This document shows, in pieces, positions 48,401 through 58,902 of a stretch of DNA of 64,000 bases. The stretch is from the NCBI RefSeq assembly GCF_001640805.2, contig NC_066847.1, positions 26,362,504 to 26,426,503 on the forward strand, written 5' to 3'. Under the pieces are notes generated by a model, which was given only the letters and a program-made list of their open reading frames with translations, made no database searches and was not told the origin of the DNA. The stretch comes from Lates calcarifer. Lineage: Eukaryota; Chordata; Actinopteri; Centropomidae. How positions within the stretch are numbered: the stretch's first letter is position 1; each line of letters opens with the position of its first letter. Made by a program: the position numbers and the translations under genes.

Positions 48401-49163
48401 TTACTTTAGAAAGATACTGAAAAGCTTAATTTGTACTAGTGCCACAATATTAATACCATGAGGCTTGAAGCTAAAATATTACAAAGAGAGAAAATAGTCC
48501 AAATGTTTTATTTTTGAATTCTTGGAAAGAAGATGCAAAAGCTACCACTGTTACTACTGCAGCTTCCATTACTGAAATTGCCTAAATCAATGTGTTGACG
48601 ACCTGTGAAAACTGTTAATACAACCAGTTCCATCTTTTTATCACCTGTCACTCTCATCTTTCCTCCCCCACATTCACTGTCCCTCTCCCTTTCTCTGCTT
48701 CCTATCACTCACTCTCTCTGTTGCTGCCTCAACAGTTCCAATCCAGTGTCTGGATGACGTGGAAAAGAACAACCACCCAGTTCCTCGGGCGTCAGTGCCT
48801 CGCCCCCCTAGTGCCCCCCCACTCCCCTCGTGCTCCGGACGCCCCTGCCCTCCTGTCAGCGGCCCTTCGTGCGCCTTGCTGCCAGACAGTCTGAAGGAGG
48901 ACTGCTGGTACAATGGGCCCTGGCCCTCCCAGAGCTGTTCAGGAGAGGCTCTGATTGGGAATAACGCCTGCTCTGTCATGCTGCCCCCTCCTCCCCTGAA
49001 CCAAGCTTCCTTGGATGAGAGCTCAAGGTCCTTCCCCAGTCCCCCAAAGCCCAGTGATGCTGTGTTCTGGGAGGGACACTCTGCTGCATCCAACTCCTCA
49101 TCCTCAATGGGTAATTACAGTCCCAGGAGCCCACCCAATACTGAATGGGCCAAACCCTATTGA
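42245..49163 (+). CDS. azi2: 5-azacytidine-induced protein 2 / NAP1, TBK1-binding adaptor (7 coding exons)
   Basis: Coding exons are 42245-42463, 43208-43324, 43488-43587, 44489-44622, 44982-45046, 46352-46476 and 48736-49163, all with AG/GT borders and intron phases 0,0,1,0,2,1. The joined frame is 395 residues; human AZI2 is about 392. Hallmarks I recognise: the N-terminal DDDICIL stretch, GDESVASHFALVTAYEDIKK (residues about 32-51) leading into a coiled coil, VNKAFSAYR in exon 3, ELLQLKTEME in exon 4, DLKIHKLQKELE in exon 5, the TBK1-binding helix in exon 7, and FPSPPKPSDA near the C-terminus. The paralogue TBKBP1 has a different start, so azi2 is preferred. In mammals this cytosolic adaptor binds TBK1/IKKe through the middle helix and NDP52-type SKICH domains through the N-terminal coiled coil, serving interferon/NF-kB signalling and selective autophagy. 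The start ATG has G at -3 and +4. Confidence 0.95.
43208..43324 (+). CDS. azi2: azi2 coding exon (residues 74-112)
   Basis: The acceptor CACTGTAG and donor CTG/GTGCGT bound 39 whole codons, phase 0 at both ends. The VNKAFSAYRG motif corresponds to VNKAYSAYRE of mammalian AZI2. A coiled-coil segment (EKEDLQMELNKL) begins at the end of the exon. Confidence 0.93.
43488..43587 (+). CDS. azi2: azi2 coding exon (residues 113-146)
   Basis: The acceptor TCTGTCAG and donor CCAAG/GTACAG bound 100 nt, ending in phase 1. It is pure coiled coil, rich in K, E, L and Q; ELLQLKTEMETSQ matches the mammalian ELLQLRTEVE region. A second GT five bases downstream (CAG/GTAGAG) could be an alternative donor but would shift the frame. 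Confidence 0.93.
43771..44307. repeat. Percomorph dispersed repeat in azi2 intron 4 (ACTTAAGTACA family)
   Basis: It starts with AAGTAATTACATTTACAGTA, continues TTTTGAGGTATTTGTGCTTT and CCAGCTACAACATTA, and ends GTATCTGAGTATTTCTTCCA. This is the familiar high-copy teleost repeat built on (A)CTTAAGTA-type words. It sits in the intron, ending about 180 bp before the next azi2 exon, and has no coding capacity. Confidence 0.65.
44489..44622 (+). CDS. azi2: azi2 coding exon (residues 146-190)
   Basis: The acceptor GTGCTCAG and a consensus donor GGG/GTAAGT bound 134 nt. The phase-1 junction creates VMKSLNSP, equivalent to VMRNLNPP in mammals, which confirms the join. The coiled coil DLKIHKLQKELERV continues through it. 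The acceptor lies only about 180 bp downstream of a dispersed repeat in the preceding intron. Confidence 0.93.
44982..45046 (+). CDS. azi2: azi2 short coding exon (residues 191-212)
   Basis: The acceptor CTCTTTTAG and donor GCAAG/GTAAAG bound 65 nt that keep the frame between the neighbouring exons (phase 0 in, phase 2 out). The encoded linker is acidic (GPDLDLTCDAKYNA) and precedes the TBK1-binding helix. Conservation is weak, so support comes mainly from phase and splice sites. Confidence 0.85.
46352..46476 (+). CDS. azi2: azi2 exon with TBK1-binding helix (residues 212-254)
   Basis: The acceptor ATCTGCAG and donor CAAG/GTAAGG bound 125 nt (phase 2 in, phase 1 out). The amphipathic stretch with CEVTHLHSELKHQTGLIRKL aligns by eye with the NLHLVTQVQAELLRKL helix of mammalian AZI2. 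That helix is the TBK1/IKKe-binding domain shared by the adaptors NAP1, SINTBAD and TANK. Confidence 0.92.
46477..48735 (+). other. azi2: azi2 intron before the last coding exon
   Basis: The longest intron within the coding part, about 2.26 kb, AT-rich, ending in a long pyrimidine tract. I see no extra exon that would keep phase 1. Confidence 0.7.
48736..49163 (+). CDS. azi2: azi2 last coding exon: proline-rich C-terminus and stop
   Basis: The acceptor CCTCAACAG is preceded by a long pyrimidine tract, and the stop TGA is at 49161-49163. The exon encodes 142 residues, most of them low-complexity and rich in Pro, Ser and Cys (SAPPLPS, PCPPV, PPPPL). Only the block SRSFPSPPKPSDAVFWEG is clearly similar to the mammalian C-terminus (VFPSPPKSSETAFGE). 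The exon is much more GC-rich than its surroundings. Confidence 0.92.
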
Positions 49164-49932
49164 GAGGAACTTTGATGGGAGAATAGATGATTTAAGAGAG
49201 TGTAGAATTGGATGGAAAAATAAAATGAATGGACTCTCCAACCCTGCCACATAGCTACCACCTTACCTGCCTTAAGTTGATAAGACCACACCTCTGGGCT
49301 GGACTGGACTGGACCTACTGGTTGTGGGAACTAATTAACGCCAGAGGAAGCCTTTTCGAGGTCAAGACTCTATAAACTTTATTCATTTCTCTGCGCACTG
49401 CATCTGTGAACATATCTGACCTCGCAGAGGAAAAGTTGAGGAGAGACTCGCAGTAGAATTAATAGTTTGTCCGTGTGTATGTGTCCTTGTATGCACATGC
49501 ATACATGTGTGCAAGCATGCATACAAGCAATTTAATTTCTGTGCGTGCATATATGCACATCAAACAGAGTGTGCCTGTGCGTGCAGATCAGTGTGTGGAC
49601 ACTTCTCGCCTGCCTGTATCTGTATCTCATCATTATGAACCCAGTAGGGCTCAAAGGGCCTCTTTTTCCATTCGCTGTGGCCAATGATCACTGGGGCCAC
49701 AGCTGGACACATAGTACTAGAATTTGTAAAACTGTACTCCCTTCAATGCAAGTCTTTTTACATTCAATTGCTGTAAAGTATACAAGGTATGTAGTCCAAT
49801 CTATGTCTCATGATCATATGAAGGAGTTTGGTATGAAGACTTGATTTGTTTGTTTCTATACTGTGATGGAGACAGACATACAGTAAATGTATGATAATCA
49901 CAGATTTTTGATCCAAATTTGAACAGCTACCA

Positions 49933-49938
49933 AATAAA
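49933..49938 (+). terminator. azi2: Polyadenylation signal, proximal, azi2
   Basis: AATAAA lies about 770 nt downstream of the azi2 stop and is followed at once by a T-rich tract, the arrangement expected at a cleavage site. It would give a short 3' UTR. Confidence 0.5.
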
Positions 49939-50649
49939 ACCTTTTTTTTTTCTAAACTCTTATTTTCATCAGTCCTTATGGATCATTATCAAAGTGGGTT
50001 GTCACTCTACCTATGCTTACCAAATCATTTTTGAGAATGCAGTTACAGCATTTGGATTTTTGAGGAGATTGTAAAATGAGTGGCAAATGATCATCTTAAG
50101 CTACCAGTGTCTTGCTTATGAAATAAAACACTCCACCCACACTAGCACCAGAAAGGGTTCAACTGTTTACGATTTTACAGAAATTCCACAGCTCATGCAA
50201 GCCTCTGTAAACCTGCCTGTTATCACATATTCAATTTTCACAGAATTACTATCAAACAATATCTGTCATATCTCCATTTCTCATTTCTAAAGGGGCATGT
50301 ATATGTAAGGCTGTGCATTGTTGGATGTTTTCTGTCAGACTTTTCATTTGAAAGACTCATGGAATAGAATTCATACACTCCGATGTATTTTGGAAACGTG
50401 ATTAGGTTTGTGGAGATTTTGAACAGGAGATGTATCTAAGCTCTGTACTGTGCTGATGTTAAACTATGACCCATTTGTTTTGCAGAATGAGGTAAGTTGT
50501 TGTGTCAGGTGAGTATAAGCTGAGGGATGTACAAAAGAAAACACAAGTAGAATACAAGGTATACAGAGGAAAGAATGTGCATATCTGTATAAATGTAAAT
50601 GGTGGGCTTCAGTAATCTGCCAAATGCGGTTTTGCACTCCAAACCATAG

Positions 50650-50689
50650 GTTTTGTTTTGTTTTGTTTTGTTTTGTTTCGTTTTGTTTC
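50650..50689. repeat. (TTTTG)n pentanucleotide repeat in the azi2 3' UTR region
   Basis: Eight TTTTG-type units, one changed to TTTCG. It lies between the proximal and distal azi2 polyadenylation signals, so it is transcribed only in the long form. Confidence 0.9.
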
Positions 50690-51031
50690 CTCCCCCTCCC
50701 CTAAGATTTCTGATCTGTATTACTACTGTCTGCAATGGTGACAAGACAATAAGCATATTAACCTGAAGAAATGTGAGCTGTGACTTGACAAATAGGTGCA
50801 CAAAGCACAAAGGCCTGTGGTCATTGAAAAGTTTTTGCTTTTCTGATTTTCTTCATTCTGTTCCATGATAACTGTGGTCTTTCTGTTATTAATTAAAAAA
50901 AAATTATTTTACAGCAGTAGTTTCATACTTCTGTAAACGATTTGCAAACCAAAATGCAATGTACAGTAGATATGGATTATATTTTAGATTTACTGCACTT
51001 CAGACTGTTTGTAAATATGATCGATTAAACA

Positions 51032-51037
51032 AATAAA
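51032..51037 (+). terminator. azi2: Polyadenylation signal, distal, azi2
   Basis: AATAAA is followed by GT-rich sequence (GGTGTGAGGTTACTCTGTGTC), a good downstream element. It would give a 3' UTR of about 1.9 kb. Another AATAAA near 50121 lies between the two signals. Confidence 0.5.
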
Positions 51038-51197
51038 AGGAAGAGACGGTGTGAGGTTACTCTGTGTCTCAAATCATATTTTTAGCAATGAGTTTCTGTG
51101 GTTCAGTTTAATAAACAGATGGCTTTAGCATGTCAAGCTACTTTACAGATGAAACCAGCGACAACCTGTTTTTGGCTTCATAGACATTTTGAGTAAT

Positions 51198-51203
51198 TTA
51201 TTT
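51198..51203 (-). terminator. cmc1: Possible polyadenylation signal, cmc1
   Basis: AATAAA on the - strand, about 1.6 kb past the cmc1 stop codon and about 160 bp beyond the distal azi2 signal. It is the first clean hexamer I noticed in that direction. A variant signal closer to the stop cannot be excluded. Confidence 0.25.
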
Positions 51204-52781
51204 TACACTACATCTCAGCAGCAGAACAGTTCCTATTGTCCACAAGGCCTCCATACTACTGAACAATCTGTTAACTCAGTAACTGATTGTTCAATATTTT
51301 AACTCGTCATGTATCCATTACAATTAAAATTTCCCCAGGTCTCTCTTCACATACTGCTTTCCTTCAAAGTCATACTGCTAAAAATTGATGACCTTATGGT
51401 TTTGAAATGTTGGAGCTGAGCAACTTGAAAACATCATTTTAGGCTCTAGAAACTTGTGACATCTATAATTTCACACTTTACTGGACACTTTTCATCATAA
51501 TGAGCCATCTCTGGTTCTTTGAGATAACAGATATACAACAGTGCAGACGTGAGATGGCTTCAACAGTAAAACACAGTAAGACATGATGAGGCAAAGCGGA
51601 TAAGATGGTAACAGAAAATGAACCAAATTTCATTTTTACTTTTTAATTGTTTTTCATTTTTTTAAATAAACCTAACACAACTAATTACATAAAGTGACTG
51701 ACCCTTCAAAATAACTATCAAATTAAGAAGTTAATGTAGCTCCACTCTGTTGTGTCAGTGTGGTCTGACTCAAAGGCTGATGTGTGACTCCCTGTCTCAA
51801 AATACAAACACTGAAGCAGAACACTTTGAATCAAAGCTCTTACATTGTACAACTTGACGCCAATAAGAGTGGCCAATTGAATCAGAAAATGTTTAGAAAT
51901 TTGCACATACTTTAGAATGCACTGACATTTGAACTGAAGTAAACAATGTGCTGAAGGTAGGTAAATTTTACATTGAATGTAAGCTGATTTTGCTAACACT
52001 GCCTTTTCAATAGTGTAAAGACTATCCAAACCCTTAAGGAATACACGTCATTCAATTCTGTAACATGTTTGAATAAAACATGCTGAGGATGGTCTAACTT
52101 TATCTGGAACAAAATGCACGAATGACTCATACTTTGTCTAATTTGCCACTGATATAGACTTTACTGCCACAGAATACAGTGTCACATTTCATTGCATATG
52201 CCAACTGATCACATGATTCTGTAACTGCATGTCATTGCTTGGTTAGTTGTCAGACATGTCCAACACTGTACAAATCTGATCTGATGTTAATATACACCTT
52301 CTGAGCTAGGCAAAGGCAACAAGCCAGACTCCTTATTACCACTTGTGTTGTCACTGTATGTAGAACATATACATATTACTACTCAGCAGATATTGAGCAT
52401 CCCTCAATTTACAACCACACACCTCTACAGCCAAAGCCCTGCATTGTTATCAATCAATTGGTAAATGTAAGGTAAATACTGCTGATTCAATTAAGTGAGA
52501 AAGATAATTATGATGCAACAATTGTGGCCATCTAATGAAGAACATAAAAAATAGGCATCGATTTGATTATATACCATTCTTGCACACCAAAGTAGCTTCA
52601 GTCACAAAAACTCCACAGATTTAAATAAAGCACAGGCTTGTGGCTCTATCAGTAATATACCCTGCCAGATGACCATGATGACCACTAAGTGTGCAGGACT
52701 TGGTGCTAGTTCTGGTTAGAGCATCATGCTCTGTACCTTCACCTTCAGAGGAGGGATGTTCTTTGGGTGTCATGTTGTTCA

Positions 52782-52902
52782 TTACATGCTAGTGGGGAGT
52801 TTTTGTTTCCTGTTCTTTGATGGGATCCCCGTCCTTTCAAACTCCAGTTTGTCTCGGATGTACTCTTGCTTACACTCCTCGAAGAACATGGGGTCTTTGT
52901 AG
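52782..52902 (-). CDS. cmc1: cmc1 exon 4 and stop
   Basis: The acceptor CTGCCACCAG is followed by 40 codons and TAA. The sequence YKDPMFFEECKQEYIRDK, then FERTGIPSKNR and the terminal KLPTSM, matches the C-terminus of vertebrate CMC1 closely. Confidence 0.95.
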
Positions 52903-55900
52903 CTGGTGGCAGACAGAAGTAACAGTATTTATTTTACAGAATGAATGTAGCCTTTGATGGTGATTCTATGGTTTTGAGACTACTGAGACTTGCTGGGCAA
53001 CAGTTTAATGCGTCAGCGAGGGTGGGAGAGAGTGGGTAAGCCCCTGTGCAAGGTGTTGGTGGGGTAACACGTGGTGCAATAACACACGGGGAGCCACCTT
53101 GGTGAGTGAGTGCTCGGTGTTGCAGGAGAAACTGCAAAATACTCACTGCAGTGTCAGACATTCCTTCAGCACTGAATTCTCCTCTTGACACTTAAACGCC
53201 ATGAGAAAACCAGACTCTTTACAGCAGTGGTTGAAGGCTGGTGGGAGGTGGAGAAGAGAGGTGGTAGAGAGAAGGAGAAATTAGCAAAAAAGAAAGAAGA
53301 ACAGGCTCAACATATACAATAGCCTCAAACATTACTTTATTAATAGAACCTGCTTCACATCTTTTAACAATCTGCCTTTCAGCTTATATGATTTGATCCT
53401 ATAGTATAAGAGCAGAAAAGAAAACAAGTATCCACAAGCAAACCAAGATGGGCCTCATCTTGTCACTCCACCACAATAAGGAGCCTGGTCATAGGTCATA
53501 CAGTCTCTTATCAAGCTGAAACCCATGTTTCCTTGTTCACACAAGGACTGAGCTTAACTGTACTGGCCACAAAGTGGTTGTATCTGTGGTTGCTCTGTTT
53601 CCACACTAGCTGTATAACAGTCAGCACACCACCTGCAAATATAAACATGTCTTTACCATCCAAGAATTAAATATAGTTTATGCTTCACTGATCACAGCAC
53701 CCAATGAGGCCTGGGACTAGCCAGGGGTTATTAACAATAACTAAGCCAAAAAAAGGAGTGCTTCCAGAAATCACAGGTCCTACATTATCGGGAGTGAGAA
53801 ATGTGACGTTAAGGCTGTGTCTTTAACAGATAAGGCAGAGCTGACGGACAAATGGTTGTATGATATTTTAACTTTTAGAAAACCCTTGCAGACTTACAGA
53901 CCAGACAAATTCTGCAAATGACTGTAGGTTTGCATATATGCTACTTAAAAATAAAAACATGTTTAACGGCACAAAGTGGCTTTGTTAAAAAATAAAGCAC
54001 ATACAAACCCCCTGAGACAGCATGACTTCAAATCCAATTGAACATATGTTTAATCTTTGTTGCATGTTATCCCCTCTGACCCAGCTCACTACACAGGCTG
54101 CAATCTAATGTGGCAAGATTATCTATACAATTAGAAAATTAGGTGATCACTAAACATGATGATTGTCACTTATACAAATCAAAAGCGCACCCACAAAGCT
54201 GCATCAGTGACTAGTGGTGTATTCCAGGTTAAATGTGCAAGGTCCTCATTGTAAACAAGGTGCTGAAGACTCTGAGTATGCACCTAGTTAGCAAGCTCTT
54301 GCTCAAAGCTTTAATTAAAACCACTGCCCTCCAATGTCCCCTTTACAAACACTGACATCATAATTAGCTATATCAGTGGCATCAGTATGGTTATCACACA
54401 GACACTTTCATCAGGATGCACATGTGAAGAAACCAACTGCAAAAGCAATTTAGGGAAGCACAACAGTGCGACTAATCTAATCAACAAACGCCTCATCCCT
54501 GTCTCGTGGTACTAATAGAGGATGCAGAGGGTTGCCATTCTGATCGCTACTATGCCAAAGGCAAATCTATGAGACTAGCTTTCAGAAGAGGCCCCTCTAA
54601 AGAAAAGTGTGATGCCACCTTCACTTTAGGCTGTCTTGTTTGCCATTTTTAAAGATGCAGAAGTGCACTTTGGCAGTTAGAAGAAAGCAGAAGCTAGGGG
54701 CTTGTATGTTTGGGGAGATTTGGACCTTTAGAGGAAGATATAAAGTGTGAGTCTCTAATACATAATTAGACATAACAGAAACTAAATATCAGAATTTTGA
54801 GCAAGGTTTCTGTATGTCTGAACAATGAAATGGATTAAAAATGAATCAGTAGCTTTAAAATATATCAATGTCAAAGGGAAAATTACTGTTTCAATTCATT
54901 TTTTTTGTCTTTCATGTTTTGAATTTGGAAATTTAAAATTTACAATCACTTTCTGCAAATCAAAGTCTTGCTAGAACATAACAGGAGTCAATGTCACTGT
55001 GAAAGTGGTTGCTAGTTGAGTGTGTAGGTTGTTCAAATGGTATGGTTCACAGGCATGTGTGAGCATCAACATGAATCATCATCACAATAGGAAAAATCAC
55101 GTCAGGTAAAGTCAAAGTACAAAGGTGTTGTGCTCAGGTCAGTAGTACCTGTTTACCTCAACAACAAAGCCTGCAATATACAACCATGCAGTGTGTAAAG
55201 ACATACATGCAGAGACAGATAACAGGAAAACATACTCGTAGATTGTGTTTTTTTTTTTTTCACTTTTCTTTGTGAAACACAGTCATAGACACACATGCGG
55301 GAGCCCTGTGCAGACACAAACACACAGAATGAGATGATAGAAGGTGGAGGATGGAGGTGTGAAAATGAGTGGGAAGAGAAGCTAGTAATGTGAGGGGGGT
55401 TTCCACTACCCACACACAGCCACTGTCTGTCCCACCACCTCAGGCTGCATGTGTATTGTCTCCCTGTGTGAGCTGTACACACTGGCTGTCATCTGATTTC
55501 TAAAAACCACATAGCCTAGTCACTATCTGGCTGATGTGTTGCTGCAGCACACAGGGGATGTGTGAGCAAAGCTGCAGCCACCACTTCCATGCAGACGAAG
55601 TGGCAGCTGGTGTCATGCCAATTGGCTTGACTGCTCCTCAATTCAGAGAAAGTAAGTGGACTCAAGAAGCAGGTGTTCACAGCGGCAGAAAACAGTTTAG
55701 CCAGAGAGAGTCAAAAGGTCAAGGCACAGGAACAAGAAGGTTACAAGAGACTCCTTCTCTGGGACAGAACAAATACACCCTCACAGAAACAGGTCGCAAA
55801 CGGAGTACGATCTACGATCTTCAAAATTATGTAAAAACAATCAAGATATGACAATTTCACCTGAGAGTTACCATTTGAAAAATAAATAACATCTAATGCC

Positions 55901-58517
55901 TCAATAATCCATCTTCAGTGTTGTCAGGGGAGTAAGATTTTTATGGCTATAGACAGATTGTTCAGTTTGTGATTAAAATAATACTACACATTGTGGTCTG
56001 ACCTCAGTTTCTTTCTTGTCTACATATTAAATATAGTTGGCGAAGTCGCAACTATATTTAATATGCAAAAAGTGTGACTAATATGTATTTACGCTCTCTG
56101 TTCTCGGACAAAAAGCCTTATTTCTCTGAACAAAACAGTAACAGTATCCTAGTGTCAAGCTTAACTCTAGTGACAACTGAATTCTATTGTTTAAAATCTA
56201 TCAAAGAAAAAAATCTGACTTTGGAAATAAATCAGCAATCCTCTCATATTAATTGACATGCAAACCCACTGTTCACTCATAATGAGGATAATAAGGCTTT
56301 GGTAATGCAAATTTGTAACCTTAAATGAACAAATTATATGGTATGGAGGTTCACTTTTGACTTTTTCTTCAAACAGTCTCCTTCTGAAAAATACAAGGAT
56401 TGAATTGGGGTCGGTGCAGGGTTTTATTTTATATACAAGAAAAGTAAGTGAACTCTTAAGAATCATCTGCATTTATGCATAAATTTGTCTTAAAATATGG
56501 TCAGAACCTCATACAATTAAGAACAAAGACAATATGATTACAAACTATTTATTTTAATTAATGCTATACAAATTCATTGTATTGTTCTTGTCCGTACCAC
56601 ATACATCACAGTGTAGTTTGGAAAAAGATGTGAATCCCTCTGCAAATGACATCGACAAAGCTAGTCAGGAGTTCACAAACCTGGAGTTCAATCATTGAAA
56701 CAAGATTGTTGGTATGGGTTAGAGCTACTTTGATTTATATAAAAGACACTCATTTTGAGTTTGCTATTCACAATAGGCATGCTGGCATGACACATGCCTA
56801 ACAAAAGAGATCTCACAAGACTTAAAATCAAGAGTCGATGATTCCCATGAAGCTGGAAAGAGTAACATAGTCATCTCAAAGAGTTCAGATATTCATCAGT
56901 TCACAGACAAACTACTCTCCCCAGAGGTGAACACCTAATTAAGATGGTTCAAAAGGTACAGCACAAAATGTGTTAGTGAAAGGGTTCACGTAGTTTTCCT
57001 ACCAACACTATAAATGTTTAGTGAGTGCGTTCATTAAAGACACAAGATATTATCATTGTTTTAGCTTAAGCACGTCATGTTTGTCTGTACACCTGGCTTA
57101 GGTTAAGGTCAGGATTCACACAGGGGACCTCAGAGGCTTGGATTTAAAATGGATTACTGATTTCTGAACCTATGTGTGTATATCTACATCAGGGTTGAAA
57201 TGAGCTACAACAGGAACAGAAAGACAATGAAAAAGAAGAATAGTGCCTGAACTTAAATGTGAATAATGTATCACTATGCAAGTGTTTTGCTCTGAGTAAA
57301 GCTTTCTTTGTATTGCATTTGTAATGCAGACAAACACTAATACAATGTTGCCAGTTTATTAGCTATACCTGGCTAAAACTGATTCAGGCTAATGTAGCAT
57401 AACATATATTTAAAATGCAATTATATTTACATTTTATTCCTTACACTTGTGACTGTGCTACTGTGACATGTCAAATTGTCTTCAGTGAAAAAAGGCATAT
57501 TAGGTGGGGAAAATATTAGCAACACCACTCAGTATATCCTCATAATGTCCATAATAGGCTGCAGTAGCAGATACGTGTGAATGATGATCTTAGTTGACTA
57601 AAAGTCATAAGCTTTATTTAGCATTTTAATTGACAGCTGAAAAACTATCAAAGTTTTTCTCTACTTTTATAACAGATCCAACAGCATCGTATTTGTGAGC
57701 TTATTTGTGGATGGAAACCAGACAAACTGATGCAAACCGATTCATATCAAACTACGACACACATTACCATGTGTATCAGAAACACATTTTAATTTCTGGG
57801 GCAAATTTTACCAGAAAAATCACAAGCAAATATGAGATAAGGTGGTGGTCCTGCTTTTCTTAGATTTAATGTTATTTGTATTTGAGTTGAGTTGAACAAA
57901 AAGGGCCAGGAACAGAGGCGCTATCTCACTTTCAATCTCACAGACACACCTTCAACTTTCTCAGCACAGCGCTCCTTGGCTTTCTCCCTCATCAACTTGG
58001 GGATCAGGACATCTTTCTCCACATGTCTCAGTTGGATCTCCTCTGAGGAAATCAAAATGAAAACAGATACACAGGTAAACCGACATAACCACGTCCAGCA
58101 TCATCATTATCCCATTTTAATCGTCATATATGTTAATTATGAGAGACCTTTGCTTCTTTGGCCAAACCTGAGAGACACCTCGTCTCTAGTATTCATTATA
58201 ATGATTCTTAGTATTATTCAAGGCATATACAGTCAATTCAGACCATTAAAGTAGGTGGTATGCATATTGTATAATTGAGTGGACACGTGATTAATAATTT
58301 ATTGACCTTTACGTAGACCTAACACTTTAGTTTAAGCTACATAGCTAACGTTAGCTACACGAGTCCACATAACATTGAGCCTTCCTTGAAAGCACGGAGC
58401 TGAGTAAAGCTGTATAAAGAGCTTGTAACGTTCTCAGCTAACGTTACGTCATGAAAAGCACGTCAGGCATTTAAGACAGCAGAAATGTTTAATACCTGCG
58501 TTGGCTGCCTCCATCAT
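52782..58517 (-). CDS. cmc1: COX assembly mitochondrial protein CMC1 homologue (4 exons)
   Basis: Exons on the - strand are 58517-58496, 58042-57950, 53237-53147 and 52902-52782, with intron phases 1,1,2 and GT-AG borders. The product is 108 residues (human CMC1 about 106). Hallmarks: LRHVEKDVLIPKLMREKAKE (residues about 12-31), the first CX9C pair at C33/C43, the second at C55/C65, YKDPMFFEECKQEY and the C-terminal KLPTSM. Twin-CX9C proteins of this family are imported into the intermembrane space by Mia40 and fold as a disulfide-linked helical hairpin; CMC1 stabilises newly made COX1 during complex IV assembly. The frame starts with two adjacent ATGs; the upstream one has A at -3. The gene ends tail-to-tail with azi2, as in human. 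Confidence 0.96.
53147..53237 (-). CDS. cmc1: cmc1 exon 3
   Basis: The acceptor CCCACCAG and donor CTGCA/GTGAGT bound 91 nt. It encodes FNHCCKESGFLMAFKC and ENSVLKECLTL, carrying C43, C44, C55 and C65, the cysteine core of the twin-CX9C domain. An intron of about 4.7 kb separates it from exon 2. Confidence 0.95.
53238..57949 (-). other. cmc1: cmc1 intron 2
   Basis: About 4.7 kb, AT-rich. It holds the 17-bp-arm hairpin and a T-run at 55249-55260. No internal gene seen. Confidence 0.7.
56023..56065. repeat. Inverted repeat with 17-bp perfect arms in cmc1 intron 2
   Basis: The arms CATATTAAATATAGTTG and CAACTATATTTAATATG are exact complements around a 9-nt loop (GCGAAGTCG). Confidence 0.9.
57950..58042 (-). 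CDS. cmc1: cmc1 exon 2
   Basis: The acceptor TTTCCTCAG and donor GAAG/GTGTGT bound 93 nt. It encodes EEIQLRHVEKDVLIPKLM and the first cysteine (C33) of the first CX9C pair. The HVEKDVLIPK stretch is nearly identical to mammalian CMC1. Confidence 0.95.
58496..58517 (-). CDS. cmc1: cmc1 exon 1 (start codon)
   Basis: Only seven codons plus one base are coding (MMEAANA) before the donor GCAG/GTATTA. The upstream bases form the 5' UTR, which probably starts near 58560-58600. The N-terminus is not conserved with mammals; the assignment rests on the in-phase join to exon 2. Confidence 0.85.
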
Positions 58518-58640
58518 GGTGTTGTTTCTCAAAACATTACAAAACTGAACCAATGTGACCTAGCTCACGTACGCTCAGAAAACTTCCGCTGACGTAGCTG
58601 GGCGGCGTCAAAAACTACAAATCCCAGAGTCACACACGGA
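58518..58640. promoter_or_regulatory. cmc1: Candidate cmc1 promoter
   Basis: CpG-containing sequence without a TATA box lies directly upstream of the cmc1 start codon (ACGTACGC, GACGTAGC, GGGCGGCG). The ACTACAAATCCCAGAG stretch near 58613-58628 resembles the ACTACAANTCCC element (SBF/ZNF143 site) of vertebrate housekeeping promoters. Confidence 0.5.
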
Positions 58641-58862
58641 CTAACCGAGGATATAAATTGCTTCCGAGTTGACAATTCGGAACACCTGCCTGAGAAAAGC
58701 ATTTAGTGGCAGCGAAGTGTTGGGTCAGCTTCGTAGTCATCTCTGTAGAGGACTGTTGAAATTTTTAGATTTTTGTGCCTTTCGTTCACGTAAAGAGAGA
58801 CTTAATAATAGAAATATCTCTCATCAACCTGTTGAGCAATACTATTACAGCTACTGCTGTGG

Positions 58863-58902
58863 CTACTACTAGTACTAGGACTACTACTACTAATACTACT
58901 AT
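58863..58902. repeat. (ACT)n imperfect trinucleotide repeat
   Basis: About 13 ACT-type units with interruptions, about 350 bp upstream of the cmc1 start. Confidence 0.85.

Noticed and set aside
48674..49093. 139-codon - strand frame
   Set aside because: Antisense of the GC-rich last coding exon of azi2; the + strand frame joins upstream exons in phase.
42245..49163. TBKBP1 (SINTBAD) as an alternative identity for the + strand gene
   Set aside because: The N-terminus (DDDICIL, GDESVASHFALVTAYEDIKK), the VNKAFSAYR motif and the 395-residue length fit AZI2; TBKBP1 is longer and starts differently.
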